From positions 1 to 24,734 of IMG/VR virus record IMGVR_UViG_3300027710_000128: a stretch of 24,734 nucleotides of DNA; one strand, 5' to 3'. Both the position numbers and the translations under genes were made by a program. Shown here one piece after another: positions 14,347 to 21,734 of this stretch. Within the stretch, counting starts at the first letter, position 1; the number at the start of each line of letters is the position of its first letter. The notes under the pieces were generated by a model. It was not told where the DNA came from, did not search any database, and worked only from the letters and a program-made list of their open reading frames with translations. Source of the DNA: a virus.

Positions 14347-15432
14347 ATGATAAAATTAAAACATTTACTATTAGAAGTTTCATTAGATCAACTAAAAACA
14401 CAATTTGTTGATACCGGTAAAATTACTGATAGTGAATTTACTGAAATTATTGATTCATCGGGCGGCAAATCTGCATATGCTACTTGGCTAACCAAACAAG
14501 TAGTAAATAAACTTATTAAACCAGAAGATTTATATAAATACAATGCATATTTTAAAGTATTCGATCGCCGTAAACGAGAATATGTATTTAACGACATCAA
14601 TCAATATAAAACGCAACAAGACTTAAATTCGTTTATTGTAAAATCAATTGAATTAGCATCACAAGAACAAAAAGATCCATCTCAACAAAAAGGTATTGCA
14701 AAATTTGATAAGTATAAAGAGTTTTTAATAGGATCAGTAGATGGATTCAATGTATACAAGTTACCTAAAAGACGTAAAGATTTATATGGGACGTCGTGTG
14801 AATTAGGCGCAGGAACTGAATGGTGCACTGCTTCTGGTAACACACAAAAGTACTTTAATTCCTATATTCGGAAAGGACCTTTATTTATTTTTATCAATCC
14901 GAGCTCTAATGAAAAATATCAATTTTCATATGAAACAAATTCGTTTATGGATAAAAACGATATGACTGTCAGTACAAACATAAATAATTTATTCAAATTT
15001 ATAGAAAATCAAGAATCACAATATACAGCGCCACTGCAATATAAACTTATATATGATTATAGCGCTATAACAGCAGATGATTTAACAGTGGATGGAGATC
15101 TAAATTTAACTGGCACACAAATAACATCACTGCCTGATAATTTAACAGTACATGGAAATTTTATTTTGCAGAACACACAAATAACATCACTGCCTGATAA
15201 TTTAACAGTGCATGGACTTCTAAGTTTATATAACACCCCAATAACATCACTGCCTGATAATTTAACAGTAAACGGCGATCTAGATTTAGACAATACACAA
15301 ATAACATCACTGCCTGATAATTTAACAGTTAAGGGTTATCTAGTTTTATATAACACCCCAGTATCTAAAAAATACACATTAGATCAACTTAATAAATTGC
15401 TGCCAGGCCTTAAAGGCCGAATACAAATATAA
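14347..15432 (+). CDS. Capsid-targeting-type protein with leucine-rich-repeat-like C-terminus
   Basis: A 361-residue protein starting at ATG 14347, giving the leader M-I-K-L-K-H-L-L-L-E; an in-frame start at 14317 would add a hydrophobic stretch encoded by the T-tract and is unlikely. The central part (about residues 115-220) has G-T-E-W-C-T-A-S, then G-P-L-F-I-F-I and K-Y-Q-F-S-Y-E-T-N-S-F-M-D, a domain I recall from many phage proteins of unknown role. Residues 239-338 hold five 20-residue repeats of the form I-T-S-L-P-D-N-L-T-V-x-G-x-L-x-L-x-x-T, leucine-rich-repeat-like. Such repeats usually bind proteins. Head packaging and injection are inferred from the leader alone. Confidence 0.8.
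   Translation: MIKLKHLLLEVSLDQLKTQFVDTGKITDSEFTEIIDSSGGKSAYATWLTKQVVNKLIKPEDLYKYNAYFKVFDRRKREYVFNDINQYKTQQDLNSFIVKSIELASQEQKDPSQQKGIAKFDKYKEFLIGSVDGFNVYKLPKRRKDLYGTSCELGAGTEWCTASGNTQKYFNSYIRKGPLFIFINPSSNEKYQFSYETNSFMDKNDMTVSTNINNLFKFIENQESQYTAPLQYKLIYDYSAITADDLTVDGDLNLTGTQITSLPDNLTVHGNFILQNTQITSLPDNLTVHGLLSLYNTPITSLPDNLTVNGDLDLDNTQITSLPDNLTVKGYLVLYNTPVSKKYTLDQLNKLLPGLKGRIQI
15061..15360 (+). repeat. Five tandem 60-bp coding repeats
   Basis: Units begin at 15061 (degenerate), 15121, 15181, 15241 and 15301. The last four share the first 29 bases exactly (ATAACATCACTGCCTGATAA continuing through TTTAACAGT), while the second half varies. Each unit is 20 codons, so gain or loss of units stays in frame. 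Confidence 0.92.
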
Positions 15433-15436
15433 AAAA

Positions 15437-15468
15437 TAATTGTTTTTTTTTGTGTTATATTTATATGT
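15437..15468 (+). repeat. 32-bp exact repeat, copy 2 (candidate late promoter)
   Basis: Same 32 bases as 14314-14345. Here it is followed by AATAAAGGAACTA and ATG 15483, so the TATATTTATATG lies about 15-25 bases upstream with AAAGGA as ribosome-binding site, a normal promoter-leader layout. Confidence 0.7.
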
Positions 15469-15482
15469 AAATAAAGGAACTA

Positions 15483-15917
15483 ATGGCAAAATTAAAAAAT
15501 ATTCTTGCAGAAAATATGCGTAGATTCGGAACTAAGAATTTAAGTGAAGACCATATGGGCGATAGCCATTTGCAATTTGCCAAAAAGCAAACATATAATA
15601 ATGTACGTAATGATATTGCGAGTGCAGCTGAAGATTTAGCAGAAGCATTAGATCAACCAAAAATGGAAGACCTTCCGGTTGTACAACATGCTATTCAACA
15701 ATTGAAGCGTTGGACAGATGCAAAGAAGCCAGCACCATATTCGGTATACGCACTAGTTGCTGAAGCTCCTGCATTGTTAGATAAAATGCAAGCTAAAAGT
15801 AAAAATGCGTGGGATGAAATGCGCTCGCATTGGGGTGGTATTATAGATGCAATATCCGACGAAGCTGAAGATGAGTATGTTACCGATTTTGCGCCAAGTA
15901 ATGATGATATGATTTAA
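15483..15917 (+). CDS. Probable internal head protein with variant capsid-targeting leader
   Basis: A 144-residue protein starting M-A-K-L-K-N-I-L-A-E-N-M, then R-R-F-G-T-K-N-L-S-E. Both L-A-E and L-S-E fit the prohead-protease cleavage pattern. I recall similar N-termini in marine T4-like phage proteins of unknown function. The rest is helical, with A-A-E-D-L-A-E-A-L and an acidic tail (S-D-E-A-E-D-E-Y), and no enzyme motif. It has the 32-bp repeat and AAAGGA upstream and a strong terminator downstream, so it can be a single-gene late transcript. Packaging is inferred. Confidence 0.75.
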   Translation: MAKLKNILAENMRRFGTKNLSEDHMGDSHLQFAKKQTYNNVRNDIASAAEDLAEALDQPKMEDLPVVQHAIQQLKRWTDAKKPAPYSVYALVAEAPALLDKMQAKSKNAWDEMRSHWGGIIDAISDEAEDEYVTDFAPSNDDMI

Positions 15918-15933
15918 TTAACAATACATATAC

Positions 15934-15963
15934 AAGTGCTAGCAGAAATGTTAGCACTTTTTT
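15934..15963 (+). terminator. Rho-independent terminator
   Basis: AAGTGCTAGC pairs with GTTAGCACTT (one G-T pair) around the loop AGAAAT, and a run of Ts follows to 15963. It lies 17 bases past the stop of the preceding gene and separates the capsid-targeting-type genes from the modification cassette. Confidence 0.88.
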
Positions 15964-15995
15964 ACTGTTATAAAGGTTGGATAATATAGATAAAT

Positions 15996-16010
15996 TTATT
16001 ATAATATAGT
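15996..16010 (+). promoter_or_regulatory. -10-like element abutting the start of the modification cassette
   Basis: TATAATATAGTATGA at 16000-16014 includes the start codon and is identical to 22885-22899. It sits just past a terminator, where a promoter is expected. TATAAT begins 11 bases before the ATG, so the RNA would start close to it, with little or no leader. Confidence 0.5.
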
Positions 16011-16442
16011 ATGATTGGTTATAAAACACATTGGTACGGCAAAGAAATAGAAGGCCGATACACTGATATCGAAACATTGTTTATTGCAGATATCAAAGGA
16101 CTTGACAAAATTGTCAAAGGAAACATTGCTCACATTTATTTTTGTTCTGGGGCAACTCAACAATTAATAGACTATGAACAGTTAGATATGATATTCGGAA
16201 TGATTTCTGATACTAGTTTTGTAACAATTGAAGTTACTCCTGGTATGTTAGAAAAAATACCTCCGATGATTCGAATTCGTGCACACATCTTATTAATGTT
16301 AAATTGTACGGATGCTGCATTGTTAAAACAAACAGATAGCATTAAAGTTGTATATGCAGATTATTCTTTGTATTGCACAACGGTGCATAATATGCAACAA
16401 GTAACTCCGGATATGTATAAATTTGATAGAGATAAACAATGA
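16011..16442 (+). CDS. Unknown protein, first gene of the modification cassette
   Basis: A 143-residue protein that I do not recognise. It has alternating strands and helices (A-H-I-Y-F-C-S-G-A; T-S-F-V-T-I-E-V-T-P-G; A-H-I-L-L-M-L-N-C-T-D; I-K-V-V-Y-A-D-Y), suggesting a small alpha/beta fold, but no nucleotide-binding or catalytic motif is clear. It ends in an ATGA overlap with a nucleotidyltransferase-like gene, so the two are probably co-translated. The start is set by the adjacent -10-like element and the terminator upstream. Confidence 0.65.
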   Translation: MIGYKTHWYGKEIEGRYTDIETLFIADIKGLDKIVKGNIAHIYFCSGATQQLIDYEQLDMIFGMISDTSFVTIEVTPGMLEKIPPMIRIRAHILLMLNCTDAALLKQTDSIKVVYADYSLYCTTVHNMQQVTPDMYKFDRDKQ

Positions 16443-16840
16443 TAAGAGGAATTATAGCAGGAAACTTTGATGTAATACATCCAGGGTACATTGCAATGTT
16501 TAATGAATGCAAAAAGCACTGCGATAGATTAATAGTATGTCTACATGAAGATCCATCCATTGAACGACCAGAAAAACTTAAACCAATTTTACATTGGAGC
16601 GATCGAGTAAAGATACTTGATTCACTTGTACAAGTTGATTTTGTATTTCTATATCAAACAGAAGCTGATTTATATGAAGCTCTAGTTAAAGGAGAATTTG
16701 ATGTTAGGTTCTTGGGCGATGATTATGTAGGAAAAACTTATACCGGTTATGAACTAAACATTCCAATTCATTACCTTAATAGAGACCATGGATGGTCAAC
16801 AACTAAATACAAACAATTAATAGCAAACTCATTAAAATGA
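16439..16840 (+). CDS. Cytidylyltransferase-like nucleotidyltransferase
   Basis: A 133-residue protein of the TagD/glycerol-3-phosphate cytidylyltransferase fold. The first strand G-I-I-A-G-N-F-D-V-I-H-P-G-Y (residues 4-17) matches the G-x-F-D-x-x-H-x-G-H signature except that the second His is Tyr17. D-R-V-K-I-L-D-S-L near 55-63 and G-W-S-T-T-K-Y at 118-124 match the later R-x-x-x-L and I-S-T-T-x-I elements. The family activates small phosphates as CDP or ADP derivatives. With a glycosyltransferase two genes on, it might make a donor for modifying DNA or surface sugars. Loss of the HxGH His may lower or alter activity. ATGA overlaps at both ends. Confidence 0.75.
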   Translation: MIRGIIAGNFDVIHPGYIAMFNECKKHCDRLIVCLHEDPSIERPEKLKPILHWSDRVKILDSLVQVDFVFLYQTEADLYEALVKGEFDVRFLGDDYVGKTYTGYELNIPIHYLNRDHGWSTTKYKQLIANSLK

Positions 16841-17187
16841 AATACAGCGTAGTAGTAACATTTAGCATTGAAGGATTTCATTGCTGGCCTGATGCAAAAG
16901 AAATATTTCCAGAAGTAGCATTCTTATCAGATAGACATAGACACATGTTTGGATTCCGTTGTTATGCAAAAGTAACGCATACGGATAGAGATGAAGAATT
17001 TATCATGTTAAATAGAAAGATCCAAAAATTACTTAGAATTGAATTTAGTCGAGAAGAAACGAATGTATTAGAATTTGATTCAATGTCGTGTGAAATGATT
17101 GGAGAATGGCTATTAGTAGCAGTTCCATCTCTTTATAAAGTAGAGGTTTGGGAAGATTGGGAAAATGGTTGTGTTATTAAACGATAA
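16837..17187 (+). CDS. Unknown protein, possibly QueD-like T-fold
   Basis: A 116-residue protein. A first strand V-V-V-T-F-S-I-E-G-F-H-C-W, then D-R-H-R-H-M-F-G-F-R-C-Y-A-K-V (about 31-45), then S-C-E-M-I-G-E-W-L and a final strand K-V-E-V-W-E-D. These parallel the order in QueD/PTPS enzymes: F-x-A-A-H, H-G-H followed by a strand, P-T-x-E-N-x-A, and V-x-V-x-E. The resemblance is by eye and the catalytic Cys is not obvious. If right, this is a second T-fold protein beside dpdA, separate from the QueD at 7732. It overlaps the gene before by ATGA; the next starts 11 bases on. Confidence 0.55.
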   Translation: MKYSVVVTFSIEGFHCWPDAKEIFPEVAFLSDRHRHMFGFRCYAKVTHTDRDEEFIMLNRKIQKLLRIEFSREETNVLEFDSMSCEMIGEWLLVAVPSLYKVEVWEDWENGCVIKR

Positions 17188-17198
17188 TTGTAAAAGTT

Positions 17199-18230
17199 AT
17201 GAAAATATTTTTAGTAGACCTAGAATCAATACCGACTCGGTATACTTGTGAATGGAAGGCACACGTACCACAACTATTGCGTGACAATGGATTTGATGTT
17301 CAAGTTATAGAAGGCGAACATACGATCCCAGAAGCCGTCACTCCAGGTGCATTTTTGAACTTCGGTGGTACTAACATGTACAAAGCAACACAGCTTCATA
17401 AGTTAGCAGAATTGTTTACGAAGGGCGGTATTGAATCAGGAGACCAAATTGTATTTACAGATGCGTGGCATCCTGCAATTATCAATGTAAAATACATGAG
17501 TGAACTTCTAAATATTCCTGTTGTAATGCACGGACTTTGGCACGCGGGTTCATATGACCCAAATGATTTTTTAGGTCGGCTCGTAGGAGATAAACCATGG
17601 ATTAGACACGCTGAACAATCCTTTATTGGAGCACTAGATCATAATTGGTTAGCAACTCAAGCACATTTTGATTTAATGCGTAAAACATATGATATCTATT
17701 TGGATCAATCATTTGATTGCACCGGGTGGCCAATGGAATATACCCGCAATGTAATTGCAACGGAATTGTTTGTTAAAAAAGAAAACATCATAGTATTTCC
17801 ACATAGAATAGCTCCTGAAAAGCGTTTGGATTTATTTGAAGAATTAGCTGCACGACCAGAATTAGCACACTATCAATTTTGTGTAGCAATGGATATGAAT
17901 TTAACCAAAGCAGAATATCACAAATTGCTTCAACGATCCAAATTTGCAGTATCATTTGCAGATCAGGAAACATTGGGAATTTCAATGTATGAATCAGCGT
18001 GTGCAGGAGCATGCCCTTTAGTACCTGATCGGTTATCATATACAGAAATGTATGATCCAATGTTTAAATGTGCTGACAGTGTTGATGACGCTGTTACGGC
18101 AATATTAAAATATGAACAACTCGATTTAACGGAAAATGTTGCACAACTAGCAACCAAATTACATAATAAATATTTTTCAGCAACTAGATTAATTAATAAA
18201 CTAAAAGAATACAATGAACGAACAAGATAA
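17199..18230 (+). CDS. Glycosyltransferase, GT-B fold (GT4-like)
   Basis: A 343-residue glycosyltransferase. The N-terminal half reads as a Rossmann-like acceptor domain (M-K-I-F-L-V-D-L-E; I-V-F-T-D-A-W-H-P-A; I-P-V-V-M-H-G-L-W-H-A). The C-terminal donor domain has F-P-H-R-I-A-P-E-K-R-L-D near residue 201 (the R/K phosphate contacts of GT4 enzymes) and T-L-G-I-S-M-Y-E-S-A-C-A-G-A-C-P-L-V near 257-274, the E-x7-E-like donor-binding region. It overlaps dpdA by 17 bases, implying tight co-expression, so sugar addition to DNA or to a modified base is a fair hypothesis. A role on host surface sugars cannot be excluded. Confidence 0.8.
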   Translation: MKIFLVDLESIPTRYTCEWKAHVPQLLRDNGFDVQVIEGEHTIPEAVTPGAFLNFGGTNMYKATQLHKLAELFTKGGIESGDQIVFTDAWHPAIINVKYMSELLNIPVVMHGLWHAGSYDPNDFLGRLVGDKPWIRHAEQSFIGALDHNWLATQAHFDLMRKTYDIYLDQSFDCTGWPMEYTRNVIATELFVKKENIIVFPHRIAPEKRLDLFEELAARPELAHYQFCVAMDMNLTKAEYHKLLQRSKFAVSFADQETLGISMYESACAGACPLVPDRLSYTEMYDPMFKCADSVDDAVTAILKYEQLDLTENVAQLATKLHNKYFSATRLINKLKEYNERTR

Positions 18231-19476
18231 ACGGTTCATATACTTTCCGTCGTTGTCTGCAGGCTCAATGGTCTCGGCATTCAAGAAAGATATGAAATTT
18301 GATAATGGAGACCCGGTAAAGTTCTTCGACTCGAGGTATCCCGATAAGTGGCGGCACCCATATTTTCTAATCACAGCAGGACACCATTACAAGAAAATGG
18401 ATTTCCGCAATGAAATAGGCTTAGAAAAAGATGTTCTAGTATTTGGCGATTCAGGAGGATATCAGATTGCAACAGGTGCATTACCATATAGCAATGAATT
18501 GCGTGAAAAGATATTTCATTGGTTAGAAGCTAATAGTGATGTAGCCGCAAACTTAGATATTCCACCTAAAACAATGTATAGAAATAAATTTGCAGAATGT
18601 GCTGACATTAGTTATGACAATTTTGCTTATTTTGAAAAACATCAAAGCGGCAAGACAAAATATCTTAACATGTTGCAAGGATCTAACACTGATGAATATA
18701 CTTGGTGGTATCACAAATTTAAGCATTTTGATTTTCAAGGATGGGCGATTGGAGGTCCACAAAAATTAGTAGACTTCATGTTTGCGGTTGCATTAATGCT
18801 CAAAGAAAAAACATTTGAAAATCCTAGATTAGAATATTTGCACTTATTGGGTATTAGTAAAATATCCGACTTTTTTATTCTAGCAACATTGCAAAAGTTA
18901 ATGAATAAGAATTATGGCAATAGAATCTATGTAACAACGGATTCATCATCGCCAGGACAATATCCAGTATATGGAACATATCTTCATTCTGCAAATTATA
19001 AAACACAAACCTTTTCGGAATTGTATTTTCCTAAAAATGCTGAATATAGAAGACAGGCACATATCCGACAAGGAAAGACGGGCGATGTAGCCGTCGATTT
19101 AACAAAACATGTACCATGTGCATTACATTGCCCAGCGTGTGCCGATTTTACCTATGATTTCTTAGGAGGAAAAACACCTGCAGGATTGGATCGTTATTCA
19201 CAAGAAGCTATGCCAAGAATGGTTGTTCACAATGTGCATTTGTATGTGCAATGTGCAGAAGAAATCAATCAATTAGTAGACAGTCATGTAGAATTGCTAG
19301 AAACAGTAATACCTAGAGATTTATATGATGTTATTTTGTCACTACATGAAATGTTTGCAGATCCAGACGCAGCATTACAAACATATGAAAAATATATTAA
19401 AACATATAAAAAGTTTGGTGGAAGTAGTATATCTACCACCGATGCCGAAAATTTCAATAAATACTTTACCTTTTAA
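18214..19476 (+). CDS. dpdA: DpdA-like DNA (tRNA-guanine-type) transglycosylase
   Basis: A 420-residue TIM-barrel protein of the TGT superfamily. Seen: V-F-G-D-S-G-G-Y-Q at 76-84 (TGT Asp, D79, and substrate loop), N-L-D-I-P-P, G-W-A-I-G-G-P-Q (phosphate-binding Gly loop), V-T-T-D-S-S-S-P-G with the likely nucleophile D243, and a zinc site C302-x3-C306-x2-C309 with a later His (339 or 342). Phage members of this family (DpdA) exchange guanine in DNA for a 7-deazaguanine, protecting the genome from restriction. folE, queD and queE are in the same window, which supports DNA rather than tRNA as substrate. The exact base (preQ0 or a derivative) cannot be told here. The ATG lies inside the glycosyltransferase gene. 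Confidence 0.87.
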   Translation: MNEQDKRFIYFPSLSAGSMVSAFKKDMKFDNGDPVKFFDSRYPDKWRHPYFLITAGHHYKKMDFRNEIGLEKDVLVFGDSGGYQIATGALPYSNELREKIFHWLEANSDVAANLDIPPKTMYRNKFAECADISYDNFAYFEKHQSGKTKYLNMLQGSNTDEYTWWYHKFKHFDFQGWAIGGPQKLVDFMFAVALMLKEKTFENPRLEYLHLLGISKISDFFILATLQKLMNKNYGNRIYVTTDSSSPGQYPVYGTYLHSANYKTQTFSELYFPKNAEYRRQAHIRQGKTGDVAVDLTKHVPCALHCPACADFTYDFLGGKTPAGLDRYSQEAMPRMVVHNVHLYVQCAEEINQLVDSHVELLETVIPRDLYDVILSLHEMFADPDAALQTYEKYIKTYKKFGGSSISTTDAENFNKYFTF

Positions 19477-19488
19477 AAACAAATAACA

Positions 19489-20199
19489 ATGGAAAAAAGC
19501 AAATTACAATCATTTATTAATCGTTATTATTTAGCAGGAAATTGCGAGGCAGTTATCCTTAAAGAAAACGAAACAGGTGTCGGCTGTGAATTAATCGACA
19601 TGGATCAAACCGTAGTTGGTAAGATTCAATGGAATACAACCCCTTTTATGAAAGGTATGTTGGGTATTAATCATACTGGTGCATTAACTAAGATGTTAAG
19701 TGCATTAGGTGAAAAAATTGAAATTGAAGTTAAAGATGCAGCAGGTAAGAATTATGCAATGTGTATTTCGGAAGGAAGTACCCGCGCGACATTCATGTTA
19801 GCAGATACGACAGTTATTCCAGCAGTTCCTAGCATCAATGCAGAACCGGAGTATGTTGTACAAGTTGCAGTTAACGAAGAGTTTATTAATAAATTTATTA
19901 AAGCAAAAAATGCATTACCAGACGCAAAGAATTTTGCAGTACAAGTAAAAGCGGGAGTAGTTAAATTTATTATCAATTATACAACAGTTAATTCCGATAA
20001 CATTACTTTTGAAGTAGGAACAACTACAGGAGCAGATATGGAACCTGTATGTTTTTCGGCAGACAAATTAAAAGAAGTACTTGTTGCAAATAAAGGCGAT
20101 GTAGGTCAATTACATGTATCTCCTGATGGATTATCTAGAATAGACTTCGTTGGAACTGATTTTGAATCAAGTTATTGGTTAGTAATGCTTCAAAATTAA
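19489..20199 (+). CDS. Sliding clamp, T4 gp45 type
   Basis: A 236-residue protein matching gp45-type trimeric clamps in length and pattern: two similar halves, a first with L-Q-S-F-I-N-R-Y-Y-L-A-G-N and M-L-S-A-L-G, a second from about residue 120, with the final strand S-Y-W-L-V-M-L. It tethers the polymerase at 11805 and, in T4, also activates late transcription. The latter would fit the candidate late promoters in this window but is not shown. Twelve bases after dpdA, seven before a small gene. Confidence 0.8.
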   Translation: MEKSKLQSFINRYYLAGNCEAVILKENETGVGCELIDMDQTVVGKIQWNTTPFMKGMLGINHTGALTKMLSALGEKIEIEVKDAAGKNYAMCISEGSTRATFMLADTTVIPAVPSINAEPEYVVQVAVNEEFINKFIKAKNALPDAKNFAVQVKAGVVKFIINYTTVNSDNITFEVGTTTGADMEPVCFSADKLKEVLVANKGDVGQLHVSPDGLSRIDFVGTDFESSYWLVMLQN

Positions 20200-20205
20200 T
20201 TAATA

Positions 20206-20376
20206 ATGTCATCTAAATCTAAAGACGAAATACTTAAAATAATTGATGCTGAGCTCGAAGGGAATCTTAGGATTTTATTAGATCCTAAACAGAAAGACAG
20301 TTTTTCTAGATCTAGAATCGATATATGGAAAGAAACAGTAAGCAATCGATTATACAGATACTTAATAGAAAAATAA
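20206..20376 (+). CDS. Small basic protein, unknown
   Basis: A 56-residue frame (ATG 20206 to TAA 20374-20376) filling the gap between clamp and dUTPase. It reads M-S-S-K-S-K-D-E-I-L-K-I-I-D-A-E-L, then a helix with W-K-E-T-V-S-N-R-L-Y-R-Y-L, probably all helical. Position, spacing (two bases before the next ATG) and codon use like its neighbours favour a real gene. No known domain. Confidence 0.55.
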   Translation: MSSKSKDEILKIIDAELEGNLRILLDPKQKDSFSRSRIDIWKETVSNRLYRYLIEK

Positions 20377-20378
20377 AA

Positions 20379-20804
20379 ATGATAGTAAACATAATAAATA
20401 AATCAACCAATGCGTTGCCGGAATACGAAACACCTGGCAGCGCAGGCCTGGATGTGAGATGCACAGAACAGATTATACTAAACCCAGGAGAACGAATATT
20501 AGCTAAAACAGGATTATTTATAGAAATTCCACTTGGATATGAAATACAAGTAAGACCTAGAAGTGGATTAGCATTAAAACAAGGAATTACAGTATTAAAT
20601 ACTCCTGGAACAATCGATGCTGACTATCGAGGAGAGATCGGCGTAATATTAATGAATCATGGACTAACAGTTGTTGAGTTTAAACCTGCGGATCGTATTG
20701 CACAACTAGTATTAAATAAAGTTGAAAGAATACAATGGTTACAAACAGAGGCATTAACAGGAACTAAACGCGGTCAAGGCGGATTTGGCTCAACAGGAAA
20801 TTAA
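20379..20804 (+). CDS. dut: dUTPase (trimeric)
   Basis: A 141-residue dUTP diphosphatase, which removes dUTP and provides dUMP. All five trimeric motifs are present: P-G-S-A-G-L-D-V, R-P-R-S-G-L-A-L, G-T-I-D-A-D-Y-R-G-E, D-R-I-A-Q-L-V, and the C-terminal R-G-Q-G-G-F-G-S-T-G arm. ATG 20379 gives the normal length; an upstream in-frame ATG at 20325 would overlap the preceding small gene and adds no family sequence. The presence of dUTPase argues that the phage DNA does not contain uracil in place of thymine. Confidence 0.94.
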   Translation: MIVNIINKSTNALPEYETPGSAGLDVRCTEQIILNPGERILAKTGLFIEIPLGYEIQVRPRSGLALKQGITVLNTPGTIDADYRGEIGVILMNHGLTVVEFKPADRIAQLVLNKVERIQWLQTEALTGTKRGQGGFGSTGN

Positions 20805-20807
20805 CAT

Positions 20808-21734
20808 ATGTACGGACAACAAGAAAATACACTTTGGACAGAAGCATTCCGTCCAGACACATTAGAAGGATATATTGGTAATGAACATATTATCGAAAAA
20901 GTTAAAATTTTTATTAGCAATGGCGACGTGCCGCATCTATTATTTTATGGGTCGGCAGGAACCGGTAAAACTACATTGGCAAAGATTATTGCAAATAGCG
21001 TGGATGCTGATTTAATGTATATTAATGCATCAGATGAAAACTCGGTAGATGCTGTTCGCGATAAAATTAAACGCTATGCATCAACAGTAGGATTTAAGCG
21101 TTGGAAAATTATTATTTTAGATGAAGCAGATTATTTAACACCAAATGCACAAGCTGCTCTTCGTAACTTGATGGAAACATATAGCAAAACAACACGTTTC
21201 ATTTTAACATGTAATTATGTTGAAAAGATTATTGATCCAATTCAATCACGTTGTCAGACATTTGCGATTATGCCTCCTAACAAAACAGATGTAGCAAAAC
21301 GCTTAGTATCAGTTTTAGAAGAAAAACAAGTACAATATGACATTAGAGATATTGCAGCAATCATTAACTCATCATATCCGGATATTCGAAGAGCAATTAA
21401 TACGGCTCAAAGTTGTGTAATTGAAAATCGATTAACATTAGATAAGGCAAGTGCAATTCAGGCAAATTATATGACCGAGGTACTAGAAATGCTTAAAGAT
21501 GCTAAAGATAAAAAAGCAGCATTTAATAAAATTAGACAATGCATTGCTGATAGTAAGGTTAGAGACTTTACTCCAATGTATACGTTCTTATATGATAACT
21601 TGGATGAGTTTGCACATGGACATATTGCACCATGCATTTTGATTATTGCAGAATCGCAATTTAAAGATGCTAGTGTGGTTGATAAAGAAATTAATATAAT
21701 GGCAATGTTCGTAAATATATTAGGAGAAATATGA
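20808..21734 (+). CDS. Clamp-loader ATPase large subunit, T4 gp44 type
   Basis: A 308-residue AAA+ protein of the replication factor C / gp44 family, which opens the clamp and loads it at primer ends. Seen: W-T-E-A-F-R-P-D-T-L at the start, Walker A G-S-A-G-T-G-K-T at 48-55, Walker B L-D-E-A-D at 104-108, sensor 1 T-C-N-Y near 134-137, the Arg finger S-R-C at 147-149, and sensor 2 D-I-R-R-A-I. The C-terminal helical collar follows. Two genes separate it from its probable gp62 partner at 22164. It overlaps the next gene by ATGA. Confidence 0.92.
   Translation: MYGQQENTLWTEAFRPDTLEGYIGNEHIIEKVKIFISNGDVPHLLFYGSAGTGKTTLAKIIANSVDADLMYINASDENSVDAVRDKIKRYASTVGFKRWKIIILDEADYLTPNAQAALRNLMETYSKTTRFILTCNYVEKIIDPIQSRCQTFAIMPPNKTDVAKRLVSVLEEKQVQYDIRDIAAIINSSYPDIRRAINTAQSCVIENRLTLDKASAIQANYMTEVLEMLKDAKDKKAAFNKIRQCIADSKVRDFTPMYTFLYDNLDEFAHGHIAPCILIIAESQFKDASVVDKEINIMAMFVNILGEI

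Noticed and set aside
15057-15293. Antisense reading frame opposite the 60-bp repeats
   Set aside because: It is an open frame caused by the repeats; the forward frame has the leader, the recognised domain and upstream signals.
15121-15360. CRISPR array
   Set aside because: The 60-bp units are in-frame coding repeats in one long gene, with variable halves encoding similar residues.
15406-15418. GGCCTTAAAGGCC palindrome as a terminator
   Set aside because: It lies within the last codons of the repeat protein, has a one-base loop that cannot fold as such, and has no T-run directly after it.
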